64,000 nucleotides of DNA from NCBI GenBank assembly GCA_018266055.1, contig JAFDYT010000011.1, forward strand, positions 182,893 through 246,892, written 5' to 3'. The position numbers and the translations under genes were made by a program. Source of the DNA: Bacteroidota bacterium. Its GTDB lineage: Bacteria; Bacteroidota; Bacteroidia; Cytophagales; Cyclobacteriaceae. Positions 16,704 through 25,281 of this stretch are shown here, piece by piece; positions within the stretch are counted from its first letter, which is position 1, and each line of letters begins with the position of its first letter. The notes under the pieces are model-generated. The model saw nothing but the letters and a program-made list of their open reading frames with translations, was not told the origin of the DNA and ran no database searches.

Positions 16704-19208
16704 CTATGCGATTTCTAAGATGGGCAAATTTTCGTGAGAAGATTCAAACAAAGCAAATACGTCTGTTACCGAATCGACCTTGGAAGTCAACGGCTGATAC
16801 GGATGAAATGCTCCGTCTTTGAAAATGGAAACTTCGTAGGTTTCCGGATTGACCGCAGCAAGATGCACCCATTCGTTAATAAACCACTCGTACGTTTCCG
16901 GCGAGCGCTGAATGGTATCCAGCACTACCAGCGGGAAATGCTCAACAATGATCAGCAACCGTATTGGATCATGCACTTCAATCATCTGACTCGGCAATCC
17001 GGGACGCAAATCACCGTCAATACCGTTGGCCACACCAAACAAACCCATAACGTTGTGCGGCAATTTTGTTCCCGCACCAAGTTTTTGATTGTCCACTCTC
17101 GAGAAGAAATATTCGAGGTTGATACCTCCGCACACCGGCGCTGCCGGGCGAAGAATATTCAGCAGATATTTACCGTCAGGATCAATCCTATAGTCGTAAG
17201 AATTGTGGAATGCCCGACGATCCAGGAAAAGTCTTTTTGAGAAATCTCTTCGAGCTACAACACAAAGTGCATTAGTAGCATGGTTCAACTCGGGGCGAGG
17301 TTCAAATAACGAAACCGAACGGCGCCGCACTTCTTCGTGTACTTTAGCAGAAGGCTTATGAGTATCGACTGAGAGGAATCGACGCGAGCGTTCTTTGGAG
17401 TTATCATCTAATGCTCGCGCGAAGATTTTCTCATTCTGATGATGCAATGCGCGGTTTGTTTCTGAAAGCGAATTTTCATCGAAGAAAACAATATCATCTC
17501 GGGTAGTATCGTGAAGCGCTCCCATGAATTGCGTCTCCGCCGGAATGTCGATGCCTTTGGTTTTCAGTATCGCGCGCACACCCGGGTGATTAGCCATGTA
17601 ACAGGCCACACGGGCGTTTACCGACCCGGGGCGACCAGAGCACGCGCCGCAGTCGTACGCGGAATAGTGCGGATTATTTACACTACTGGCCCCATGCCCT
17701 ACAAAGTAAATAATGGGCGCAAAGTCTTTTACAAGGCCAATACTCATCAGTAAGCCCTCAAGGCGTTGTGCCATTTCAGGAACGGTAAATCCTATCTGCA
17801 AGCCTTCCTCTTTGTCGTTCAGATTTTTGTTTTCAATGGTCAGCTCCGAATACTTGTCCATGTGTTGAAACGAAGAAGCTGTAGCAGGTCCAATGGAAGG
17901 GCGGAATATATTGATAAACAATTTCAACGCCGACCAAAAACCCAGGGTCTGAGAAAATAACCAGCCTGAGTAAAATGAAGTCGCATGCTTCGAGAAGTGT
18001 ACGTCTTTTTCGCGCTTCTCCTTACTGTTTGAACCTTTGATAAGATACTTCGGTGTCACCGGTGCTGGGCAGACTTTAGTAAAGAATTTTCCATCTTCAG
18101 GCTGATAGAAAAATTCAATACTAAAAAAACCAGGCGTAGCAAACGTTTCACACTGCGAATCAAGGCGCTCAAGATGGCGACGCAACGAATCCTCGCGATC
18201 ATCAATGCAGAAGAGTGATTGAAAGGACTTTGTATTTTGCTTTTCAGTTTTAGATTTTTTATTCACCTGAATCACGCCGGCAAGCACTTGATCGTAATAC
18301 GACCACTCAAACGCATCTTGCCACAGAGAAAGAACCTGATGCAGTTCTGTTTCATGCACCTCATCAAAAAGGTCTATCGGCTTCTCCTCAATGCGCGAAC
18401 CTAGCGGCTGCCACTTACCTTCGCCAAAATGAAAATCAAGAGCATCGATTTCGAGAAGTAAATCAAAAACGATAAGGTCGCGTAGCGTAATCTTTCGGTT
18501 ATCCAGCAGCGTAGCGGGGTTGCTTTCCACCACCGACACAATACCAGACCAACCCATGTGCGCAAACTGCTGATCAAAAAGGTACTGACCAAAAAGTGTT
18601 TCATCGCCGATCAGTATCTTCAGTAAATCTGAAATGTTACACGCCCCTTTCAACAGAAGATCTTTCGCCCTTTTGCGGCGGAAAAAGCTGGTAGCACTGA
18701 ATTTTTCAATCTCCTGAAGTGATCCCAGAAAACCCTTTTCACGGTAAGGGAAACTCCAGATCGCAATTCCCTGATCGAGGTAACTGCATAAAATACGAAA
18801 CAAGATGGGCTGCGTGAGCGAGTCCATGTCCATTTGATACTGCTTTTTCCAATTGGCCCGAAGTTGACCAATACGCGGCAAGCCGGGCACATCGTATTTT
18901 TTGGAAAGTAACTTCTCGGTCCACTCGGCTTCCGCGTTGACGCCTTTTCGATAAACGATTACTCTTTTTAATATTTCAGGACTAATCTGTTTGTTTTCAT
19001 ACAGTTTTCTGTATTCGCTCAGTTTAAAACATACTTTATAACCAAATACTTCTGAAGCTTTTACCAGCGCATTATGAAACTTTAGTTTCTGAAATGCCTG
19101 CAAAGTGTTTTGATGAATAAAATCTTTGAGCGCCGCCTGTTCCGGCAAATAATGCTTCAATTGATGAAGCACTTCATGCTCATTAAATAATGGAGTTTGA
19201 ATTTTCAT
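16704..19208 (-). CDS. dabA: DabA, inorganic-carbon transporter subunit (DUF2309/UPF0753)
   Basis: An 834-residue cytoplasmic, membrane-associated protein of the UPF0753 family. The zinc site resembling beta-carbonic anhydrase is intact: C334 and D336 in SLFCIDDRED, and H505 and C520 in VGHGASS and YDCGACSG. In characterised DAB complexes these residues drive one-way hydration of CO2 to bicarbonate, powered through DabB. It is the first gene of the dabA-dabB unit. The start ATG at 19208 fits the family N-terminus. A gap of about 80 bases separates it from the next upstream small gene on the same strand. No sign of degradation. Confidence 0.92.
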   Translation of the reverse strand: MKIQTPLFNEHEVLHQLKHYLPEQAALKDFIHQNTLQAFQKLKFHNALVKASEVFGYKVCFKLSEYRKLYENKQISPEILKRVIVYRKGVNAEAEWTEKLLSKKYDVPGLPRIGQLRANWKKQYQMDMDSLTQPILFRILCSYLDQGIAIWSFPYREKGFLGSLQEIEKFSATSFFRRKRAKDLLLKGACNISDLLKILIGDETLFGQYLFDQQFAHMGWSGIVSVVESNPATLLDNRKITLRDLIVFDLLLEIDALDFHFGEGKWQPLGSRIEEKPIDLFDEVHETELHQVLSLWQDAFEWSYYDQVLAGVIQVNKKSKTEKQNTKSFQSLFCIDDREDSLRRHLERLDSQCETFATPGFFSIEFFYQPEDGKFFTKVCPAPVTPKYLIKGSNSKEKREKDVHFSKHATSFYSGWLFSQTLGFWSALKLFINIFRPSIGPATASSFQHMDKYSELTIENKNLNDKEEGLQIGFTVPEMAQRLEGLLMSIGLVKDFAPIIYFVGHGASSVNNPHYSAYDCGACSGRPGSVNARVACYMANHPGVRAILKTKGIDIPAETQFMGALHDTTRDDIVFFDENSLSETNRALHHQNEKIFARALDDNSKERSRRFLSVDTHKPSAKVHEEVRRRSVSLFEPRPELNHATNALCVVARRDFSKRLFLDRRAFHNSYDYRIDPDGKYLLNILRPAAPVCGGINLEYFFSRVDNQKLGAGTKLPHNVMGLFGVANGIDGDLRPGLPSQMIEVHDPIRLLIIVEHFPLVVLDTIQRSPETYEWFINEWVHLAAVNPETYEVSIFKDGAFHPYQPLTSKVDSVTDVFALFESSHENLPILEIA

Positions 19209-19288
19209 TCAAAGTAAAAATTATCTGTTAAAAAAAGGCAAAAGTTCTTGAGGATGGACCTAAAATGGTCCACTTAGAAAGGCTATTA

Positions 19289-19648
19289 TCAAATGCGCAG
19301 AGAACGCTCGGTAAGATAAAGCGGGTTCTCGACGACACCACCTTTGGGTTTGGGTATTTCTTTCGTGCACGCTTGTTCGCTATCTTCAATCCGGATTGTG
19401 ACCGGAGCAACCGACAGGAAAAAGAATACAAAGCTGTCGAGCAATTCATCATCCTTTTCTGTCTCCTTTTCTTCGTATAAAAACTGACCATCAGCTTGTG
19501 CTGGTTGGCTGCTATTCTTAGAATAGAAAAAAACGTCATCAGAGGAATCTTGAATAGATGCTGCAAAAGAGAGGTTCACATCCAGCATCAGTAAAAACAC
19601 AACCATCAGTGTGTAAAAAAAGGAGGCGAATGGCTTTAGTGTTTTCAT
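19289..19648 (-). CDS. Small exported protein, unknown
   Basis: A 119-residue protein not recognised as a known family. It has a convincing signal peptide (KPFASFFYTLMVVFLLMLDV, cleavage near SFAAS), an acidic linker rich in Glu and Asp, and a hydrophobic stretch DSFVFFFLSVAP, and it ends NPLYLTERSLRI. Its layout resembles the plus-strand protein at 19967: signal peptide, acidic segment, Phe-rich strand and a P-x-LY-(hydrophobic) ending, so the two may be distant paralogues. It lies 80 bases upstream of dabA on the same strand and could be co-transcribed. Function unknown. Confidence 0.6.
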   Translation of the reverse strand: MKTLKPFASFFYTLMVVFLLMLDVNLSFAASIQDSSDDVFFYSKNSSQPAQADGQFLYEEKETEKDDELLDSFVFFFLSVAPVTIRIEDSEQACTKEIPKPKGGVVENPLYLTERSLRI

Positions 19649-19812
19649 TTACAAACACAAATTTAGAAAAAACCATCACATGCAAGTGTGTTTCCTCCAT
19701 CCGTTATTTTACTAAATAAAAGCTAGCCGGTAATTTTTACCTATCAACACAAACTCAGTAAGTGCAACTGTTTTGCTGAAAAAGATGAAACCTTGGCCGC
19801 TAGTGTGAGGCC

Positions 19813-19950
19813 ATGCGCTTCTTAAAAATGAAGCCGAACCAACTCTATTTTGTAGTGGTGCTGTTTCTGTCAACGATTGCGAAAGGCGTGATGAGGGCGG
19901 AATGTCTCTTTTCTCTTTACGATCCAAATAAAAATTTTGAAATCTGGTAA
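19813..19950 (+). CDS. Possible 45-residue membrane peptide
   Basis: An ATG-initiated frame in the 318-base gap between the two small exported protein genes. It encodes a short basic start (MRFLKMKPNQ), a hydrophobic run LYFVVVLFLSTIA and a polar tail ending in EIW. It could be a single-span membrane peptide or chance. The rest of the gap (19649-19812 and 19951-19966) holds only possible promoter sequence. Confidence 0.25.
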   Translation: MRFLKMKPNQLYFVVVLFLSTIAKGVMRAECLFSLYDPNKNFEIW

Positions 19951-19966
19951 TTTTCTTCCAACCTTT

Positions 19967-20341
19967 ATGGCATATAGAAGTAAGATGCTCAAAAAAATAA
20001 ATCAGTCATTGAAGCTTTTTGCGCTTTTCATCTTCTCTTTTGAGTTGCTGACACCCTTGTTTGTGGACGGCAATCTCATCCACGGTAAGAGCACCAAGGA
20101 AACTCAATTCGTTAATCCTACCGCATCACAAAGCCAGCTGTTTGATCTGCTGGCAGAAGAAAACGAAGAGCGCTCTGAAAATAATAAAGAGCTTTCGCTG
20201 ATCTTCGACGTAGATCTCTCCTCTATTTTTACCTTCTATATTGACAACAAGGTTTCCTCTAAAGCCTATATTCAGCATACCTACGGATACCTTGCAGCCA
20301 AACCGCGGCTGTATATTCTGCACAACCTTCTGCTCATCTGA
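19967..20341 (+). CDS. Small exported protein, unknown
   Basis: A protein of about 124 residues with a signal peptide (LKLFALFIFSFELLTPLF), then a Gln/Thr-rich segment, an acidic block LLAEENEERSENNKE, a strand-like DLSSIFTFYID and a C-terminus PRLYILHNLLLI. ATG codons at 19967 and 19985 are both possible starts; the second gives the more compact signal peptide. It shares its general plan with the minus-strand protein at 19289. It is 144 bases upstream of the SulP gene on the same strand. No known domain recognised, function unknown. Confidence 0.6.
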   Translation: MAYRSKMLKKINQSLKLFALFIFSFELLTPLFVDGNLIHGKSTKETQFVNPTASQSQLFDLLAEENEERSENNKELSLIFDVDLSSIFTFYIDNKVSSKAYIQHTYGYLAAKPRLYILHNLLLI

Positions 20342-20485
20342 TTTTATTTTCTATTTCATGTTTTAGTAATGTCCGCCAAGGCGTGCATTATTTGATTTAG
20401 TATTTAGTAAAATAACTTCAGTAATCCTTTTGTTGTCTGGCAAAGTCCATAGAAGAGGACGAAAGGCTTACCTAAAATTTTCAAC

Positions 20486-22660
20486 ATGAAAACTCTTGAA
20501 ATCCCTAAAGACGGATTGGAAGGATTGAAACAGAATTGGAAGTCGGATATAATTTCTGGTTTTTTGGTATTTCTTCTGGCGCTACCGCTAAGTCTTGGTA
20601 TTGCCAAAGCAAGTCAATTCCCTGCGGCAATGGGCGTACTCACCGCAATGATTGGCGGTATTTTTGTTAGTTTCTTTGCCGGCTCCCGCCTTACGATCAA
20701 AGGCCCGGCGGCTGGTTTGATTACCATCTGCGCAGGCGCAGTGACCGAATTGGGTGGTGGCGATACAGGCTGGCACCTTGCGCTCGGCGTGATTGTAGTG
20801 GCAGCGGCCATTCAGATTCTCTTCGGCTTTCTGAAATTTGGAACGCTGAGTGATTTCTTCCCTCACTCAGCCGTACACGGAATGTTAGCAGCAATTGGCC
20901 TGATCATTTTCTCAAAGCAAATTCACGTGTTGCTTGGTATTGATCCGGCAACGCTGAAAGGCCTTGAGCCGATTGAACTTTACGAACTCATCCCACACTC
21001 AATTGCTAACGCCGATCCGCGCGTAATGCTTGTGGGCATTGTCAGCCTGGTGATCATCTTTGGTATGCCGCTGATCAAATCAAAAATTGTAAAGAGTATT
21101 CCTGCCCCGATGGTAGTGCTTGTGGTAACAATACCCATGGCGTTGATCATGGATTTTAAACACACTGAACCAGCATTTGATCTTGTGAAGATCGGCAACT
21201 TCTGGAGCGAAGTGCGATTCAATGCTGACTTTTCTGCTATAGGAAATCCCATCTTCTGGAAATATGTGTTCATGTTTCTCTTCGTGAATAGCCTTGAGTC
21301 ATTGCTTACTGTAAAAGCAATAGACGGTCTCGATCCTTGGAAGCGCGCCTCTAACCCTAATAAAGACCTGGTAGCGGTGGGCATGGGCAATGCACTTTCA
21401 GGTTTACTGGGTGGCCTACCTATGATCTCCGAAGTGGCGCGTAGCTCTGCCAACGTGAACTTTGGTGGCCGCACCCGGTGGGCTAATTTCTTTCATGGGT
21501 TTTTCCTGTTGGTTGCTATGCTGCTCTTCATACCCGTTATCGAAATGATCCCGAACTCAGCATTGGCTGCACTACTGATTGCTGTAGGATATCGCCTTGC
21601 TTCACCAAACGAGTTTTTTAAGACGTATAAAGTCGGCGCCGAGCAACTTGTGATTTTTGTGGTCACCATTCTTGTTACAGTAGCTACAGACTTACTGATC
21701 GGAATTGGATCAGGTATTCTTGCGAAATTTTTCTTTCATATTCTTAACGGCGCTCCGTTCAAGGGCTTGTTCAAGCCTCGTTATGAGTTTGTAGAGAGCA
21801 ATGATGAGTACACGATCTCGATATCAGACGCCGCCATTTTTTCAAACTTGATTGGTTTCAAAAAAATGTTTGCACGCATTAAACCGGGTAAAAAAGTGAT
21901 TCTGAATTTTACAGACGCGCGAATTGTGGATCACACATTCATGGAGGAGCTGCATCATTTCGAGGAGGAATACCAACACACCGGCGGAAGTGTTTCTATT
22001 TTGGGTTTTGATCACTTCGAATTTTTCTCAGGCCATCCGCTGGCCGCACGGAAAGCAGGCAAAGGAAATAAATTCGAAATTCAGCTCAACACGCGGCAAG
22101 TCGCACTGCGCAAGTTTGCCCAGCTCAACGACTACGCATTCAACCCGATGAAGGTTCGCACCGCCTTGAAATACAAGGATTTCCCGATTGCGTCAGGAAA
22201 CAAAATCCAATACGAGGAAAACTTCATGGAGAAATACAGCGAGGTCGGTAAAATAAGTATCTCTGACATCACGCTAACCCAGGTAGGCCGGCCGGAAACG
22301 AGCGACACACAAATTACGGTTGTTCAGATCAATGAGATGGACGTACGGATCCCCGATTTTGCACTTGAGCCCGAAGGCATCAGCACCAAGCTATCGGAAA
22401 TCTTCTCCGGAAAAGATCTCGATTTCCACGAACACCCCGAGTTTTCGAAGAAGTATTACCTGCGTGGACTTGCGGAAAATGAAATCCGCGCCTTCTTCTC
22501 TGGTAAGGTTGTGTCCTTCCTCGAAAGTCACGAAGCCATTCACATCGAAGCACACAAGAACAGGCTTCTCTTCTACCGAAGACTGGATCTACTTGAGCCC
22601 ATTGAGATTGAAAGCCTGGAGAAATTTGCGGAAGAATTTGCTCAACAAATTCAATCCTAG
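20486..22660 (+). CDS. SulP family anion (probably bicarbonate) transporter with C-terminal extension
   Basis: A 724-residue SLC26/SulP transporter. The membrane domain (about residues 15-410) begins with DIISGFLVFLLALPLSLGIAK and contains the RLTIKGPAAGL anion-binding region and PMISEVARSSANVNFGGRTR. A STAS-like domain follows (about residues 430-520: VILNFTDARIVDHTFMEEL). The last 150 or so residues form an additional domain with PEFSKKYYLRG, a helix ENEIRAFFS and a RLLFYRRLDLLEPIEIESL end. Neighbouring dabAB and carbonic anhydrase genes make bicarbonate the likely substrate, though sulfate is possible. It ends in a strong terminator. Confidence 0.9.
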   Translation: MKTLEIPKDGLEGLKQNWKSDIISGFLVFLLALPLSLGIAKASQFPAAMGVLTAMIGGIFVSFFAGSRLTIKGPAAGLITICAGAVTELGGGDTGWHLALGVIVVAAAIQILFGFLKFGTLSDFFPHSAVHGMLAAIGLIIFSKQIHVLLGIDPATLKGLEPIELYELIPHSIANADPRVMLVGIVSLVIIFGMPLIKSKIVKSIPAPMVVLVVTIPMALIMDFKHTEPAFDLVKIGNFWSEVRFNADFSAIGNPIFWKYVFMFLFVNSLESLLTVKAIDGLDPWKRASNPNKDLVAVGMGNALSGLLGGLPMISEVARSSANVNFGGRTRWANFFHGFFLLVAMLLFIPVIEMIPNSALAALLIAVGYRLASPNEFFKTYKVGAEQLVIFVVTILVTVATDLLIGIGSGILAKFFFHILNGAPFKGLFKPRYEFVESNDEYTISISDAAIFSNLIGFKKMFARIKPGKKVILNFTDARIVDHTFMEELHHFEEEYQHTGGSVSILGFDHFEFFSGHPLAARKAGKGNKFEIQLNTRQVALRKFAQLNDYAFNPMKVRTALKYKDFPIASGNKIQYEENFMEKYSEVGKISISDITLTQVGRPETSDTQITVVQINEMDVRIPDFALEPEGISTKLSEIFSGKDLDFHEHPEFSKKYYLRGLAENEIRAFFSGKVVSFLESHEAIHIEAHKNRLLFYRRLDLLEPIEIESLEKFAEEFAQQIQS

Positions 22661-22670
22661 TAATAACGTA

Positions 22671-22698
22671 AAAAGAGGTAAGGTCATTTACCTCTTTT
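22671..22698 (+). terminator. Rho-independent terminator after the SulP gene
   Basis: An 11-bp perfect stem, AAAAGAGGTAA (22671-22681) with TTACCTCTTTT (22688-22698), and a six-base loop GGTCAT. The arm itself supplies the T tract. It separates the SulP gene from the porin gene. Confidence 0.85.
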
Positions 22699-22726
22699 CT
22701 TACTTTTCAAAAATAAATTCATCATC

Positions 22727-24151
22727 ATGAAAAGAATATTGCTTTCCATTTTGGCAATTGGCATAAGTTCGCATTACAGTGTACAGGCTCAAACCAATAC
22801 TGCACCATCAGAAATTAAAAAGGAGGAGAAAAAACCGATCGAAGAACTTCGATTAAATCTCAAGGAAGATGGGAGTCATTTTATAAAAGCTACTTTCCTA
22901 AATCAAACTTGGTTCCGGTATGCCGATTACAATCCGGGCACCACAGTACTTTCAAGCCCCGCATTTAATGGGTTTGACATCGGCTTACGCAGAACACGGT
23001 TTCAGTTGTATGGCCAACTCACTGACCATGTGACGTTTTATTTTCAAATGGGGCAAAACAATTTCAATTTCCTTTCTGGAAATGGTGGAGCTCCCGATAA
23101 CAATTCGCCCTATGTAAATCGGAAGACGCAGTTTTTTATTCATGATGCGTTGGCTGATTACAGGATTAAGAAAGGAAGTGATTTACTATTCCTTGGAGGC
23201 GGCCTTACTATTGCCAATGGACTGTCAAGATTTAGTCAGCCAAGCATTGGTACGATCATGAGCATGGATGTCCCTGTATTCGCTCAAGCAACAGTTGATC
23301 AGACGGATGAATTCTCGCGTAAGTTAAGTCTATTCGCACGTGGACAACTCGGAAAGCTCGACTACCGCCTTGTGTTAACCGATCCCTTTCCTGTGAATAC
23401 CAATGGCACAGTGTCAGCACCACTCACTGCGGCGCCTAACAGCCCCAATGCTACATTCGCGCAAGTGGGTCATTACAAACAATACCAGGGTTTCTTCTCA
23501 TGGAATTTCTTTGACAAGGAATCGCACGTGACTCCTTACATGACGGGCACTTATCTCGGCAAGAAAAAAGTATTGAATCTTGAAGCCGGGTTCATCACTC
23601 AAAAGAATGCTACCTGGACGGGCGATGGTACTACTGCCGGGACAAAATACCATGATATGAACCTTTGGTCAGTCGCTATGTTTTACGATTCACCAATCAA
23701 TATAGAGAAAGGCACTGCATTGAATGGTTACGTCGGGTACTTTCATACCGACTACGGACCAGGATATCTTCGGTATAACGGAATTATGAATCCGGCTAAC
23801 GGCAATACAACACCGGGCGCTCTGGCCAACAGTCAGGGCAATGCTTTTCCTATGTTTGGAACAGGAAACGTTCTCTACATTCAAGCCGGTTATCTCATGA
23901 AAAAGGATTTACTCGGGGAAGGCAATGGCACGCTGATGCCTTACTTCACTTTACAAAGTGCGAAGTACGATCGCCTCGACAATCAAATGAATGTGTGGGA
24001 CTTTGGCGTGAATTGGTTTATCAAAGGGCACACGTCTAAAATCACGCTCGACTTTCAGCTTCGCCCTACCTACTCCATCAATGGCACGGCGCTCGCCCTC
24101 GACGCCAGCATGAAGAGCCAGGCTGTGCTTCAGTACCAGTTTTTCTTTTAA
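22727..24151 (+). CDS. Outer-membrane porin (phosphate-selective porin O/P type)
   Basis: A 474-residue outer-membrane protein with a signal peptide ending near VQAQ. The segments FLNQTWFRYADYN, GFDIGLRRTRFQLYGQLTDH and FYFQMGQNN match the start of the OprO/OprP-like porin family common in Bacteroidota, and the protein ends with the aromatic-terminated strand VLQYQFFF used for barrel assembly. Such porins let small anions through the outer membrane. Its place directly after the SulP gene suggests it passes the same anion, possibly bicarbonate, which is inference. It is flanked by terminators on both sides. Confidence 0.85.
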   Translation: MKRILLSILAIGISSHYSVQAQTNTAPSEIKKEEKKPIEELRLNLKEDGSHFIKATFLNQTWFRYADYNPGTTVLSSPAFNGFDIGLRRTRFQLYGQLTDHVTFYFQMGQNNFNFLSGNGGAPDNNSPYVNRKTQFFIHDALADYRIKKGSDLLFLGGGLTIANGLSRFSQPSIGTIMSMDVPVFAQATVDQTDEFSRKLSLFARGQLGKLDYRLVLTDPFPVNTNGTVSAPLTAAPNSPNATFAQVGHYKQYQGFFSWNFFDKESHVTPYMTGTYLGKKKVLNLEAGFITQKNATWTGDGTTAGTKYHDMNLWSVAMFYDSPINIEKGTALNGYVGYFHTDYGPGYLRYNGIMNPANGNTTPGALANSQGNAFPMFGTGNVLYIQAGYLMKKDLLGEGNGTLMPYFTLQSAKYDRLDNQMNVWDFGVNWFIKGHTSKITLDFQLRPTYSINGTALALDASMKSQAVLQYQFFF

Positions 24152-24172
24152 ATAGCTTATGTACCTATTGTG

Positions 24173-24204
24173 ATAGGCAGCTCAACGGCTGCCTATTTCT
24201 TTTT
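24173..24204 (+). terminator. Rho-independent terminator after the porin gene
   Basis: A 9-bp perfect stem, ATAGGCAGC (24173-24181) with GCTGCCTAT (24188-24196), a six-base loop and then TTCTTTTT. Confidence 0.88.
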
Positions 24205-24207
24205 GAT

Positions 24208-24215
24208 TAATTTTG
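24208..24215 (+). promoter_or_regulatory. Bacteroidetes -7 promoter element before marC
   Basis: TAATTTTG fits TAnnTTTG and lies 17 bases before the ATG of the MarC gene, just after the porin terminator. Confidence 0.5.
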
Positions 24216-24232
24216 TCACTTAAATCCTACAA

Positions 24233-24802
24233 ATGGACTTAAAAGAAATATTCTCTGTAAGCCTGATTCTCTTTTCGGTGATTGATATCATCGGTTCAAT
24301 CCCCTTTATTATTCTCATTCGCAAGCGCGAAGGCAGAATTTATGCTGAACGTGCCACTGCCATCGCAGCCGCGTTGATGGTCGCCTTCCTCTACTTAGGC
24401 CAATCCATATTGAATTTATTTGGATTGGATGTAGGTTCATTTGCAGTGGCCGGTTCGATCGTAATGTTCATCATCGCTATGGAGATGATTCTGGGTATCA
24501 CCCTGATCAAAGATGATCCTGACGCAAAAGGTTCTGGTTCAATTGTACCTATCGCTTTTCCGTTGATTGCAGGCGCCGGAACGCTCACCACCATCCTTTC
24601 GCTACGCGCCGTTTACCAAGAAGGCGATATCCTGATTGGTATTGTGCTCAATCTCATTTTTGTGTACATCGTGTTGCGCTCCAGCTCATGGCTTGAACAA
24701 AAAATAGGGAAATCAGGTTTTGCCGTGCTGCGCCGTGTATTCGGTGTTATTCTTTTGTCGATTGCGGTGAAGATCTTCAAAACCAACGTATTATTATCCT
24801 AA
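24233..24802 (+). CDS. MarC family integral membrane protein
   Basis: A 189-residue protein with six predicted transmembrane segments and the MarC features: an early DIIGSIPFIILI, the SIVMFIIAMEMILGI helix and the re-entrant IAFPLIAGAGTLTTIL loop. Family members include the UPF0056 group; older proposals of a role in multiple antibiotic resistance are not supported, and the substrate is unknown. It starts a plus-strand pair with RNase HI, 23 bases downstream, from its own promoter-like element. Confidence 0.92.
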   Translation: MDLKEIFSVSLILFSVIDIIGSIPFIILIRKREGRIYAERATAIAAALMVAFLYLGQSILNLFGLDVGSFAVAGSIVMFIIAMEMILGITLIKDDPDAKGSGSIVPIAFPLIAGAGTLTTILSLRAVYQEGDILIGIVLNLIFVYIVLRSSSWLEQKIGKSGFAVLRRVFGVILLSIAVKIFKTNVLLS

Positions 24803-24825
24803 GCATTTGATCATTTAGTAAAGCA

Positions 24826-25281
24826 ATGATTCGCATTTATACCGACGGCGCTGCACAAGGCAATCCTGGCCCAGGAGGTTATGGAGTAGTATTGAAATTT
24901 AACGGAGCCGAAAAAGAATTAAGTGAAGGGTTTCGCTTAACTACCAACAACCGAATGGAACTGCTCGCGGTGATCAAAGGGCTTGAGGCGATCAAGAAAG
25001 ACGGTCTCCCTATCACAATTTATTCAGATTCAAAATATGTAGTTGATGCCGTTGAAAAGGGTTGGCTGTGGGGCTGGGAAAAGAAAAATTTCAAAGACAA
25101 AGCCAACGTTGATCTGTGGAAGCGGTACATTCCCTTACATAAAAGATTAAAACCAAAGTTCGTCTGGATTAAAGGTCACGCAGGTCATCCGGAAAACGAA
25201 CGCTGTGATTTTTTGGCAGTTCAGGCAGCCTCAGACAAGCAACTGTTGGTGGACAAAGAGTATGAAGTGGGCAACCGCTAG
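24826..25281 (+). CDS. rnhA: Ribonuclease HI
   Basis: A 151-residue RNase H that cuts the RNA strand of RNA/DNA hybrids, for R-loop and primer removal. The catalytic residues appear in order: Asp in YTDGAAQGNPGPGGYG, Glu in NRMELLAVI, Asp in YSDSKYVVDAV and the Asp region in GHAGHPENERCDFLA. The basic protrusion typical of the E. coli-type enzyme is seen as GWLWGWEKKNFKDK. Length is standard. It ends directly against the convergent carbonic anhydrase gene. Confidence 0.97.
   Translation: MIRIYTDGAAQGNPGPGGYGVVLKFNGAEKELSEGFRLTTNNRMELLAVIKGLEAIKKDGLPITIYSDSKYVVDAVEKGWLWGWEKKNFKDKANVDLWKRYIPLHKRLKPKFVWIKGHAGHPENERCDFLAVQAASDKQLLVDKEYEVGNR

Noticed and set aside
19712-19927. 71-residue minus-strand frame in the gap upstream of the small exported protein gene
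   Set aside because: No signal peptide, no recognisable domain and a Ser/Arg-rich composition; the plus-strand 45-residue frame there is only slightly better.
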